A stretch of DNA of 64,000 nucleotides, taken from contig NC_049982.1 of assembly GCF_000003815.2 (NCBI RefSeq), forward strand, positions 7,053,596 to 7,117,595, in the 5' to 3' direction. The stretch comes from Branchiostoma floridae. Taxonomy: Eukaryota > Chordata > Leptocardii > Amphioxiformes > Branchiostomatidae. The position numbers and the translations under genes were made by a program. The notes beneath the pieces were generated by a model. The model was not told where the DNA came from, ran no database searches, and worked only from the letters and a program-made list of their open reading frames with translations. Of the stretch, positions 48,521 through 61,132 are shown piece after piece. How positions within the stretch are numbered: the stretch's first letter is position 1; every line of letters starts with the position of its first letter.

Positions 48521-48916
48521 CAGATGAGATGGTGGATGTGGAGGTCTGGGTCCAACACCCAGACACTGTCACAGCTCCACCACTTAGACTTTTGGAATGA
48601 TTTTCCTTGATAAGACTTTATAGTACCAATGTTGTCCCTGGTGACTTCCATCCAGATGAGATGGTGGATGTGGAGGTCTGGGTCTAACACGCAGACACTG
48701 TCACAGTACCACCACTTAGACTTTCGGGCTGATTTTCCACGATAAGACTTTATAGTACCAATGTTGTCACTGGTGACTTCCATCCAGATGAGATGGTGGA
48801 TGTGAAGGTTTGCTTCCAAAACCCAGACACTGTCACAGCTCCACCACAAGTCATCTGAGACTTTTGGGCTGATTTTCCACAATAAGGTTTTATGGTACCA
48901 TGTCACTGGTGACTTG
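48521..48916 (-). repeat. 132-bp tandem repeat, three copies
   Basis: CAGATGAGATGGTGGATGTG recurs at 48521, 48653 and 48785, and each copy continues through AACACCCAGACACTGTCACA to GTGACTTCCATC. The period of 132 is a multiple of three and leaves a 184-residue frame open on the minus strand (48433-48987), with a 44-residue repeat containing LHIHHLIWMEVT. There is no family resemblance and it is probably not a gene. Confidence 0.85.
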
Positions 48917-48989
48917 AACCAGATGTCTGTGCCACAGTCAGTGTAACTTGTACATTGGAATTGAACTTCTTCTGTGATTGAGGTCAACT

Positions 48990-50064
48990 TTAATTACACT
49001 GTTATTTGCAAATGGGGAAGGCATCGTTTCAAGGGGCTAGACTCTAGATAAGTTTATAATCATTCGTGATCTACAACAGTAGTACAACAAAATTACACCA
49101 ACACCGAGAACTGGCAGTGGCAAAAAATCAGGTTTTAAAATAGGTGGAAAAAACAGAGAAGGTACCTGAACAGGTTGTAAATATGTTACACTTTCTATCT
49201 TACATTTTTGTATTATAGTCTTCGTTGTCGTTTGATTCCTTTCGTGTAATGTTATAGTCCGTATAGACTGACTGACAGAAGTAGTATTCTTATTTCTCAC
49301 ACAAGACAAAATAACAAAGACATATGAAGAAGACAAGATAGCAAAGACGTATGCAGAAGAAGAAGAAAACACATGAAAGAACTTGGTCGTCCCCTTTGTC
49401 TAACACCCCGCGTACTCTGAAGATAATGCCTCTCCAACCCAAATATGCCAGACGCGCCCTTTGACATTTCTCAAAACGTGCCACCTAACACTTCTGCTCA
49501 ACAAGTGTCATCAGTAGGGGCAGAATCAGACACACACCATGACTTATTGACTCTACCTCTTCATCTACAAACGTCATCCCTCCCCTACCGTGGGTGGCGG
49601 GCTTAAGAATAATGTCGATAATGAAAATAATTCATGACGGCGATAAATCACGCTGTCATCTGACAGGGTCTGCTCGTAATTAATTTCTTTATGGCACAAT
49701 TGTACTTTCCACTCCAATGAAAACATCGGAGTGGAGAATGTCACCACCCTCCGAGTAGCAATCCAAAACTCATCAACTTGGGCCAAACTCATCTAATATC
49801 ACTTTTTGGATCACACCGGAGGAGCGAGGGGCGAACAAGGGAAGAATTGTTTGTTCGTAATTAGACGAGCCAAGGAGCTTAAACTGAGTTTGGAAAAGAT
49901 GTTGTTAACTGTTAAGATACATTGTGAATCAGGAATCGCATTGTCAAAGACCCTCTACTGCAACAGAGACAAGCGCAGCTGTCTACTGGAAAGATACAAA
50001 GACGTATGCAGCAGGCAAGACAACAAAGATGTATTCAAAAGAAAAAAAACACATGAAAGAACTT
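48990..50064. other. Gene-free stretch
   Basis: No gene recognised. The block AACACATGAAAGAACTT with AAAGACGTATGCAG upstream appears twice, near 49333-49383 and 49991-50064. The segment 49590-49780 is compact and homeodomain-site-rich (AATAATTCAT, CGTAATTAATTTC). Confidence 0.35.
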
Positions 50065-50732
50065 ACTAGTTATTCTTTGTTACCGTGAGAGAGACGAGCG
50101 CATCTTTTCACTGAAAATCTACCGTGCTATCCCGGATGCTGGCAGTAAAATGTGAACTTCTGATTAACCATCAAAATCACACAGTGATCAAGAGAACACA
50201 GGGTTGTAGAGCTGGCAGACATGTCGGACGAGCTATTTTACTGCTAAGTGACGCCAAACGTTGTTGAAAGTTGATTATTGTTGGTCAATAACATGCTGGC
50301 ATAGTCAACACACACCATGTACATTGTAGATTGTACTGTATTCAGAAGGAAGTTCAAATCTAACATGAGTCCATCAATCATTTTTTTTTCATTGTCATAC
50401 TAGTTATTCTTTGTTACCGTGAGAGAGACGAGCGCATCTTTTCACTGAAAATCTACCGTGCTATCCCGGATGCTGGCAGTAAAATGTGAACTTCTGATTA
50501 ACCATCAAAATCACACAGTGATCAAGAGAACACAGGGTTGTAGAGCTGGCAGACATGTCGGACGAGCTATTTTACTGCTAAGTGACGCCAAACGTTGTTG
50601 AAAGTTGATTATTGTTGGTCAATAACATGCTGGCATAGTCAACACACACCATGTACATTGTAGATTGTACTGTATTCAGAAGGAAGTTCAAATCTAACAT
50701 GAGTCCATCAATCATTTTTTTTTCATTGTCAT
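50065..50732 (+). repeat. Exact 334-bp tandem duplication
   Basis: 50065-50398 and 50399-50732 read the same from ACTAGTTATTCTTTGTTACC to TTCATTGTCAT, with no difference found by eye, including the run of nine T near the end. It is either a very recent duplication or an assembly artefact joining two haplotypes or overlapping reads. Confidence 0.9.
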
Positions 50733-53139
50733 AGTGCTTGCCATTGGTTAGTTGGGACCACTAAAAAAAGAGACTTGCAAAATATTAAGATGTTGATCAA
50801 CAACTAATCAACCAGCTCATTGACAAACTTATCAATAAACTAGATATCAAATCTAATCAAGCACTTTAATCAATCAACCGTCTGATAGTCAAATGAAACA
50901 TTCAGATAACAACTGCAGTCAAGTACTTAAAATTCAATTCAGGTACTTGTTTTATTAAACTATTAAGTTGTTTTATCAGGCTAGAACATTCCTTAGAAAT
51001 ACAACTGTAATAAAACAGCCAACAGATTTTTAAATCATAGTATACGAATACTCCTTGGTTACATTATCAGGGATGAATTGGATCTAGCCTGACTAAAATC
51101 AATCCTAGCAGCCGGCCTTACAGTTTACCAACACCTACGAGAGGGGGTCATTAACCCCAGCCAGCAAAATATTGTGTAAACACGGGTTACTTGGATCCTC
51201 TGCTATTTTTGACTACAGTCAAACCTGTTAATAGTGACCATTCAAATGGACTGGTCATGGTCACAATAGACAGGTGGTCACCTGGTTTGGGTCAATGGAG
51301 AAATGATTACAACCAAAAAGTCCAATCTGTAATGGGCAGGTGTGACACTAGTACAGGTCTGACTCAATGTACTGATAACCAATGTCCAACAAATATCAAA
51401 TAGAAAATAAAAAAACGACCGATCACCAATGTCCAACAAATTCAAATATAGAATATAAAAACGATCGTAGTAAAAGTATGATACATGTTGTAGATTCAAG
51501 GTACTATCTGGTACTACAATGGTCAGAGAAAAATACCTCAAGAAAATACACATTTTTCATCAAAAACAAGAAAACGTATGAGATGGGTTGATTAGTTTAT
51601 TTTGTAACATGAGTGAAATGGTCATATAATATTAAAAAGCTTAATTTGCCAGAAAATTATGAATCAGATTGTGAATATCTAATCTATTAACATTAGCTGG
51701 ACCAAGGAGGTTAGGACCATACAGCTCCTTACATTTATTGATTTTGTAACATGTGTGAAATAGTGATTATTATAATAAAAAGCTTAACTTGCCATAAAAT
51801 TATTTTTTCCCAAATCCGATCATGAATTTCTTATCTTTAACATTAGCTGGACCATACGGCTTCTTACAACACAATGACTTGCCACGTAGGATGCAGTGAT
51901 TTGCACCTGATCCAAAATACATCCCACATTAGAAATGCGAGCCGTTGATTACACACATGACAAATACGTGCCATCTCGACCAACCCATGCCGAACAGTAA
52001 CACTAAGAGCCCGGCTTTTATTATTAAGTCCACTCTCCTGATATAGCATGTCATGGTTCCTGACACCCCTTCCAACAAAAGCCAACAAGAAAGCTAATTT
52101 GGCCGTGCCCGTATAACAATACCCCCTGGCCTTTCTGCTGCGCTCCCTTTACAACAGGCCTGAATGCCCCTTTATTAATCCATTCTCCTCCCCACTGGTC
52201 GAGCTGATTTATCCCTATGTGTTATGGCCTATTGATTAACTTGAAGGTCATCCCTGTATACTTCGGCCAATTTTCCCCTTTAATGCAGCTGCCCCCGTGC
52301 TCGAGTTTTAAATAATAATGCCCTGTGTTATGGAAATTGCACCAGCGACCTAAAAGTCACATTGTTAGCCCCGGACGGCAGCTCAAAGTCGATGCGAAGT
52401 TCTGAGCCCGCTGGCCGACCGGATACGGAGGAGTTTGGAACTTCCTATGGATCACATTTCAGAAAAGGGTTGGGATTTGTCTTTTAATTTACAAGTCTTT
52501 TGATAAAAAATCTTTTGAAAAAGATCTAGTTCCTATGATAAGCACTTATCAGAGAAAGGCAGAATAAAGCTGCAGGAGAAATCTATTTTCTCGCAATATT
52601 CAGATATTGTATGTGGGGAACAGATAATGCTAACCTTAAACCATAACTCCATTTGCTTATTAAAATGTAAGAAGGTCATTAAATGCTAGAATTGGCAGCT
52701 TCATCCAGAAACAAGTTATTACAAGAGCTGTAAAAAAACACAACCCAGCATCAGTTGGAGTACATTTAAAGGGCATTTACGTTTATAGATCTCTTGTTAC
52801 CAAATATCATCGGACAATTTTCTTTCATGGAGGCCCGCGCTCCGATGAACACGTAACAAGTAAATATTTTCTCGACTTAGCTCCCCAAATTTCCCATCAA
52901 TTCGCTGGAAATGTCAGGGCATCCCTCCGGGGCATGTGATGGATACCGGTGGTAATTGTACTGTTACTGTTCGCCATATGCCCGCAAACACAATTTACAT
53001 CTACTTAGTGCCTGTTAAAGAAGGGAAAAGGGCCGGGCTGGGAGGGTCCGCGGCATGGCTCGCGACTGTGTGGATGGTCTGAATATACTTACATAACATA
53101 CGTGGGCATGCTTAAGATACATCAGGCCTGCACTAACTC
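50733..53139. other. Gene-free stretch, possibly regulatory
   Basis: No exon recognised. An end resembling the CAGTCAAACCT MITE lies at 51219-51300 without a partner. The segment 52090-52470 is GC-richer, lacks simple repeats and holds AATAATAATG and TTGATTAACTT-type sites. Confidence 0.35.
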
Positions 53140-53266
53140 ATCTCCAAGCAGATGTTGGGAGGCAAGAACATCACATTTTTATACAGCTGCCCTCTGCGCA
53201 TGCTGTAGGCAGTTTGAAATGGAAACAACTAGCGATCTTGTCTCTCATCAACATCTGCCAGGAGAT
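53140..53266. mobile_element. 127-bp TIR element (CTCCAAGCAGATGTTG family)
   Basis: ATCTCCAAGCAGATGTTG at the left is mirrored by CAACATCTGCCAGGAGAT at the right. Confidence 0.7.
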
Positions 53267-54980
53267 TAAGCTCAATAGACGTATCTATTGCCTTTTTTGC
53301 ACCTGCTTTGTTTTCTTTCAAGTCAGCATTTCCTTGTTACTTAACTCTACTGACATGCTGTGATGAAGTCTGAAAAAACAAATAAATGTAAAAAAATTAA
53401 GTTTACTTGCAAGTTCGTGCCCGAGGGCTAATTGGAAATACATGGTATAAATATAGTAGATATACAACTCACAAGTGACAATGAACAGTTATTAACAATA
53501 TTCTACTCTAATACTAGTGTTGGCTATTTATAACTGAGAGCAAGGAGAGTAATTAACCAGTGATATACTGCACCTTATTCCACCTGGACCAATGGACAAT
53601 GGCTAACCTGGCACTGCTGTACAAATGACCATGCTTTGATTATCACATCCCACTTGTTTCGATGCTGTAATTTGTTTCCCAGCAATTGTCTCCCCCATGC
53701 AGAAACCATTGGTGACCATATGGATATACAGATGTTAGCAATCACACTGCAGGACTGGGGGCTACATTGGTGTGTGCGTGTGCGTCCTTCTGTGAATTTC
53801 TCATTAGCGAGAGAGGACGCCCGGAGCAAGGTGGCGGGCAGTATGCTCCTCACATGCACGCGGGCCTGAGAAATCGCTCGCGTTCAGCCCCGAACAATTC
53901 GTTTCCAAATTAATCCACCCCTGATTGATACGTCCTACCAAATAATGGGGAAACATTCGCTTTATTGGGTGAAAATACCTCGGTAACTGACTGTAAATAC
54001 TCCGCCTACATTAGGCCCACCGCTGATTCATACTAGCTCAGGTCCAATAATCCGATCCATTTATAGTTAAATAGACCTTCTATTTGGAATGCCATAACAG
54101 GGGCATTGTTAGGTGGCTGGGCCAAAAGGTTATCAGCCAGTGGAGGGCATTTTCCAGTGGAACAACGGAGGGCTATTCCATTTTACTCCGAGGGGGAGGG
54201 AGCAGATTTCTGTTCTACTAGTAATTATAAGTGGAACCTTTGCAAGCGACAACCTTGCCAATGGGATCACTTTTTGGTGGTCCCTTCGATATAATTTTCC
54301 CCATTGAAAATCTTGTACATAGTGAACACCTTTCACAAAGACCTGAGTAGCCCTTTTGAGCTGCTTTCGACTGTATAGTCCTTAATGGTGTAGCTGGTGG
54401 TTATCAAATAAAGAAACAGAGACTGTTTTTTACTTAAGCCATCCATTCCGTAGATTGTAGAAAATACACAGTGTCATATATTACATAGTACATACATTTT
54501 GATACAAGAGTACATGTAGTTACTACATCAAAAAGAAAGAACTTTTAAAAAACATGGTTTTGTGAATTGGGTTCCTGAATCTAAGTGTCATCAATACATG
54601 CTCTTTATCATAAAGTAAATTGAATTTTCTGCCCATGCAGCCAACAAAGACGTTTAACGTTCCAGTTTTTATGACCCACAGAAGGTCTGCGTAATAAGCC
54701 GGTAACTAGAAATTTAATAAACTTTACAACACCACCACATCCTGATTTACTAGCATCATTAACACAATAACTTCCAGACTAAGGAAGTTTATATTAGAAG
54801 TAACCTTGTTCATCTATCAAAAGGGCACCAGGTAACAGGAATGCTAGAAACATTATAAATTTATTCCCTGGTGCAGGCTCAGTAGAAAGGCAGATAAATT
54901 TCATCTAACAAGAAAAAGGAGTACACCACTTTCATCTAATTTCACTGAATTTATCAATGGCCTTAGGGATGCTTAGGGTG
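53267..54980. other. Gene-free stretch
   Basis: No coding exon recognised. The segment 53570-54110 is compact, repeat-free DNA with a GGACAATGGC Sox-type site near 53592. Confidence 0.3.
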
Positions 54981-55255
54981 CGGGTGCAATGGCCGAGTGG
55001 GTAGAGCGTTCGCCATGCATTCGGTAGGTCGTGAGTTTGATCCCCGGCTGAGTCATACCAAAGACTTTAAAATTGGTACATGCTGCTTTCTCTGCTTAGC
55101 ATTCAGCATTCAGGAAAGAGTATGGAAGTTAACACACACTATACTAGCCCCCTGCTGTGGTGATTGCACAAAGTTGTGTGGCCCAGAGATACTGAAATGG
55201 AGATGGGCACCGCCCTAGGCAACATCAGGCGAAGGAAAGGACTTTGACTTAGGGA
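54981..55255 (+). mobile_element. tRNA-derived SINE, second full copy
   Basis: Same head and body as 16633-16925: GGTGCAATGGCC(G/T)AGTGGG, GAGTTTGATCCCCGG, ACATGCTGCTTTCTCTGC, TGTGGCCCAGAG, GATGGGCACCGCCC. The B box is slightly decayed. Confidence 0.82.
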
Positions 55256-55507
55256 AGCTTGACTAGAAAATAGGTGAAAAAAGGTAAAGCAGTCATAAGT
55301 CACACTCAATATGATACTTCACTTCTCGTCTAGCTAACATTAGTGCAATACGGCGTCACTACACCTCATGTATTTAGCCAAGCACACCATCCAGCAGATT
55401 CCCAGTCGGGGGAGGGGTGGGACAGGGCGGATGTTCCATACCAGCAGCTGAAGCTCGAAGATTGCAAGGTCCCACCGCTTCTAGCTAGCCTGAGTACCAT
55501 CCGAATT

Positions 55508-55572
55508 CTACTGGGGCTCTTTACACTCGCTACCATATTTTTTAGAGTAGCGCGTGTAAGGAGCTCCGGTAG
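55508..55572. repeat. Palindromic core of a small MITE-like repeat
   Basis: CTACTGGGGCTCTTTACACT plus CGCTAC (55508-55533) is mirrored by GTAGCGCGTGTAAGGAGCTC plus CGGTAG (55547-55572) with a 13-bp loop. The preceding TAGCCTGAGTACCATCC resembles the ends of the other TAGCCTGG elements. Confidence 0.65.
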
Positions 55573-58500
55573 AAAGCACCTCTACAGTACTTCCCTTCAT
55601 TATGACTCTTCCTCCAACTTCTGCTTAGAGACTTATAGGCCTCTAACTCAGGGGAACTGGCTTCAAAAACTAACAACAAACGAATAAACGCCATATTGAG
55701 AGTCACTTCAGAAACAGACAAAAAACAGACTAGAACTTAGTAGAAGCACTCGATAACAGCTATCTGATTCAAAGCACCTAGACACTCGGTTTTCAAAGTG
55801 TCGCTAGGTACAATAACTAATCTGGTAATTATTTTTTCAAAACTGTACACTGAATGTACATCTTGGCTACAAAAATTAGCACACAGACGAATTTATAAAA
55901 CACCGGAGGGAAGAAAGGAACACAAATTCTATCAATCAACCTCATCAACTCTGCAATATCCCTTCATTACAAAAAAATATTGTTGATATCAGATTTAGAA
56001 TAGTTGCCATGGTGATGACTTGGGGTAACCTCTGGTTACAAACAGGGCTTTTCTTACTTAGGGCAGATGGTTCATTCTAATTCACTGATATACCGCTGTA
56101 CACACACTTCAGTGCGTGACATCTGTAAGAATAGCACTAGCACTATTAGGGAATAAAGAGTTCACAAATAAATGAGATGAAGTGAAAATAAAAGAAATGC
56201 TGAATGCAGCAGATGCTTTAAGTACTGGACGTCAGATTTCGAGCAGTTGCCACGGCAATGATGCTTGACAGCGGGTGCTTCTTAAAATACACGGAACCCC
56301 TACAGGTGGTACGTAAAGACAAGGCCACCGCAATTTGGTAGTATATTGGTAATAAACAAAGAGGCGCCTAAAAATATCACATGAAAGGGGAAGGCTGGCA
56401 CCACCTTGAGAAGAACACTTATCAGGACACTAAGAAGATGTTCTCAACTCTCAGTGATGGAAAGAGAAGACAAAAAACAATGTTATAACTACACCGTAGG
56501 AACTATAACTGTAAGAGCTTACAGGTCTGAGTACTAGATAGTTTGTCTCAAAGGACATTTGGCAATACAAACTCTGATTCCTGGATGGTTTAGAGTGTCA
56601 TCTATAATACATGTTGTACTATAAAATCAGCCCTTTTTTGGAAGTCGAAGTAAGGGGTATGCAAAAAGATGTAATAGCAATACATGTATAATCAATAAAA
56701 GAAAAAATACAGGATGGACCACACCATGAAAAATATGGTCGATTCAACTGCCACCTCAAAGCATTTCTTTTAACGAGTTTGCTCAGTGAAAGGCCATTGA
56801 CTTCTTCTAGGCACTGAACTCATTGATACAGCATCTCTTTTTTCCAAAGTCAGAAACATTGAGCTTTGGCAAGTTCGACTAATTGACTCAATAGGCCAAG
56901 CAGGAGTTAAAGCTGTCACACAAAACCAAAAAGTTTAGACAACCTCAACAATTTAGTATGTTTCAGTGGCTGAAGATTTTAACCTGTTCATATATGTGCA
57001 TCTTATGGCCATGTGCATAGCGAGGATTAGTCCCCGGAGCATACCATTGTCTGCTCTGATGCCTAACAGTGTGGCCTGGGCCACTGAAACATGCCCGAGT
57101 TCAACGCCTTAACATCTACACCTGACGCACTCCCCAAGTCCTCGGCGCTGCATCTGTACACATCCTATGAACTTGTTAATCAGACATCAGTTACAATCAC
57201 CGAGGAGATCCACCACACAAGGGGTGACCTTTCCCAGCGCACACGAGTATGACACCCGCGCTGCCCCCCCTCCGCCCTGGCTGTACATAGAGATTGCTAC
57301 TTCTGTGGGGCGTGCTTTTGTTGTCTGCCCCACGTCCATGGTCACTTCATTTCCCTTCTTCCGCAGCCTTGCAGGACGTGACCCATGCGCCGTGGGGCGG
57401 CCACCCCCGCGACCCCCATTTTCCCCCACTTACAACTGCCTCAGATTTACCCCTGCCTAGTCGACCGAAACTGTACATTTCTTGCATGTCATTTTCTGCA
57501 TGACATTTCCGTTGCAATTACGCTAAAATTGGCTCCCACATACGGCATGGAGGGGGCTCCCAGAGTGGTCTTAAATACATTTTTTTGAAATATGCGCTTT
57601 TGTCAATAATGCGACTTTTTAATCTGCCATTACCGAGTTTCATTGTGGGAAGCTTTTTAGAGCTTTGATAAATTTTTCATTTGACAGCACTAAAATATAC
57701 AGAAGGCATCATCAGGCAATCCAAATGATGATGGCACTACCAACCACTGTACATGACACTTTGACAACATTTTCCTCTCAATCAAAAAACAAGATTCCAA
57801 GATCTCTTTGTATCTGCTATGTTTACATGATGTAGCTTAAAACCAAGGACTTTATACCTCCTTGTTACCATAAAAGCAATAACAGGGATTGAAATCATTT
57901 TTTCTGCAAACTTAACACTGGTAGAGGTAGCAATTGATAGCTTGTACAATAATAGAAAAAGAATTTTATTGCACAACAATTGTAAAAAGTGCAATGTAAG
58001 GTAATCTGTATATACATGGAAGTTGAAATATGTACTATTGCTAAGAATATAACAACTAAAGTAATCTAATCTAATTTAACAGTAAGGACAATCTAGTTGA
58101 TATCCTGACAAACAACACATATACCGCTCAACTGGAAAAGGAGATTGTAGAAATTTTCTGATTCTTCCAATGCAATTCTCAACAATTTAGGTTTACGATC
58201 AGTTAAGCAAACAAAACTTCCCACACACAAGTTTATATGCCAGGAGTAGGTAGATACAATCACAACTGCAGTGAAATGCAGAATGTTCTGGCATGACAAC
58301 AATTTTACCTCCACTAATGCTCATATACGCAGGTGCTTTTTCTAGCCCTGCTGACGGATTGGTGATGTATGAATTCTTGGAAGAGATTCTAAATGTGTGA
58401 ATCATCTAATGTAAACACCAGCAGCTTTTGCAGCGAGCTATTAAAATAACTAGGAACCCTGCAAAGTCATTACACAGAGCCTCCACATCATTAAAGAAGC

Positions 58501-60330
58501 TGACCCCAATAAAATCACTCCTCAGCTTGTTTCATCTTCTACACGCCTTTGCGATACCGGCAGTCTGTATCTATTACGTGCAATAACAGGATGTGTAACT
58601 GACTGCACTGTCTTCTATGTCTACTGTGGCTTGAATATTTGTGGTGAGAAGGAATACATCACACAATGACACAAAGATGAAACAGCATGATAGAAAAACA
58701 GCTCAAAGAGTAAGCCACACATTCTGTGCTAAAGTTAAACCCGCTAACTTTGATTTGGTCTCCAACAGAGCTTCGACCTTGAAACTTCAGTAGGAAAGCA
58801 GAAGAAGGAAAATGCTTGTTGTTTTCCTATGAAGTATAATGTACTCTGCTGAGATTAGGAGATGTATTTGGTGGTTGCCATTTTTCATAGTTTCTTTGAT
58901 TCATTACATTGCAGCGAGAGTAAAAGAGATTATTCCATGGTTTCTATAATAAAATGTGTACACACAATTCCATCTATGGCTTGTCAATTGTTAACAAAAC
59001 CCACATAAACAACATTGGACTGCTATCATTAGTCTAGTCCAATCAGATGGCTTGTTATCTCCGATATAATGTGTTAGGAAAGCAAATTGATGGATAAATG
59101 GGTAAACAAGTACTAGTAAGCATTTTATAACCCCCAAGCAGACCCTTGAGTGACAGATTGCCTGGGGCTCCCCATAGTTGCCCCATACTGCACCGTTCTT
59201 CAGGACCAGGATATGAATCTATGATTAATACCACCCTGCCTCCTGACTTTTGAAACAATATGAGATGAAGAATCATGGTTGCCAGCATGACAGCTTTCTG
59301 CAGCAGATCAGATGTCAGCACGCAGCCCCTGATGAGAGCTGCCTCCCATGGCGTTGTCTATTAGTATATGGTACAGATAAGGGATTGTCTCGTAAATCTG
59401 TACGCACCTCCTGAATGAAGTCAATGTCGTCTGGCACGAATACAGCCAACAACAAGTGAAAGATAGTCATATACTTTTCATGGTTGCTTTTAAATTCAAG
59501 CAAAACCAACAATAACATTAAGGGGTGCGGCACATTTTTTTTTGTAATTAAGAAGAGTCACAAGCATAACGCTAAATCTACAAAAGTTTAAATGTTAATA
59601 TTGTTATGTCAGATCCAAACAAAGTGAACCATGGAGAAAAGAATTCAACTATGCAAGTTTCAAGTTTGTTTCAAGAGCATACTTAAAATCAGCAATTCAT
59701 CATTTAGGAATGAGCCATCATATGCCAGATCTAAACAACAAATAAAGTATCGTAACATATGTTATCAAGAGCTATTGCGCAAAGACTACATATATTTTTT
59801 TTATATGAGTTTTGCAAATTACACATATGTCTTTGCTGTTATCCAGATATCACCACACCAAAACTATGAGTGGGTGCAGAAAAGTTTGTACACAGAGGAA
59901 GGGACCTCCACTAATCGTTTGTTGTAGTTGGGAAGAAGGAATTCAAAAACAATGGTGACTGCGAAACCTCCTGGTATTTCTAGTACACAGCATCAAAGTG
60001 AAAAATACTGGTGACCTTGGAACCTCTCCAGACTGGTATCATATGCTGTTGACAATGGAGCCCGAGGAATTCTGGGTCATGATCCCAAAGGTCAACAGAG
60101 GTCAAGGCTTCACCACATTGTGCTTTGATTAAGGGGGCTGGCCATTCTTTGGTGTGGACTTTGGACATTTGCCTTTTAATTATAGGACACCACACAAGCG
60201 ACGAACAAACAGCGGCGGTTGTGTTAAGGACACAGGGATGGTGTGAAGTCAAACACAAGGCGGTGGTCCGAGTTTTTCCAGCGTTAGGCTGACTGGTCCA
60301 GCTAGCTTATGTTGACTGAGGGGAAAACGT
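55573..60330. other. Gene-free stretch
   Basis: No coding exon is supported. The segment 57100-57660 is the most GC-rich and structured part and could be regulatory. A CCCCAAGCAGACCC motif of the short TIR family lies near 59132 without a clear partner. Confidence 0.35.
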
Positions 60331-60523
60331 AATCTTCAAGCAGACGCAGGCTCCGGCTCAGTTTTTGTTTTTGTGGCAGTTATTTTTAGCAATTCTTTTT
60401 AGTTGTTTCTTTCATCCCTTTGGAAAAGAGGAAGAGAAGAATATATGCAGACTATTAGGATAAAGTAAAAAGCCTAGAAAATGTGTAGACCACTCAGCTA
60501 AACCCTTCACCTGCTTGGAGGTT
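60331..60523. mobile_element. Short TIR element (AAGCAG family)
   Basis: AATCTTCAAGCAG at the left and CTGCTTGGAGGTT at the right are imperfect inverse copies about 190 bp apart. Confidence 0.5.
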
Positions 60524-61132
60524 AGAGAAAAAGTTGTCTTTTAGTTTTGACAGCTCACGCTGTGTGCATGTTATTCTGTAGGAAGAGTGCTTTTAATTAG
60601 TTGTCAGCTGGCTCTGTGGAGTTGTCATCTTCACTGAGCAGTGCCTTCTGCTATGGAGTTGTGCCTTTCAGACTGTGCTTTGTCTTTGTGGATTTACTTT
60701 ATAGTCCTCTCAAAAAGTCAACACAAAATTCTGTCCTTAGTAGTGAGACATACAATAAATAACCAAATATTGATTAAAAATGCTTTTAACCCATATACTT
60801 TTGGTCAACTTGTTTTGACCAAGACAACTTCTACTCACTCAAATCCATACTTTGTACATACCAAAAAAGACCTTCCTGAGAAAGTACAGTAAAATTACTT
60901 TGTCTTGGGACAGCAATGACCTTGGTGATGGTTCAGAACAACCATTCTAAAAAGAAAGAGAATCATTTGGCCTGTGAGATAAAGTATCATGTGTAGTTTT
61001 TGCTGGACTTCAAACAGGTACTGTGTATTATAAGTTGATAGAGCTTTGTTCCGGTGAAACAAATCTTCCATTAGTCTAGCTGATGTAACTCCGCATTGGT
61101 ATATCCCAGTAGTAGAACAAACCAACTACTTT

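Noticed and set aside
59315-59533. Minus-strand frame with VPDDIDFIQE followed by a donor-like GTGCGT
   Set aside because: A plausible mini-exon by splice consensus alone, but no neighbouring exon or recognisable family.
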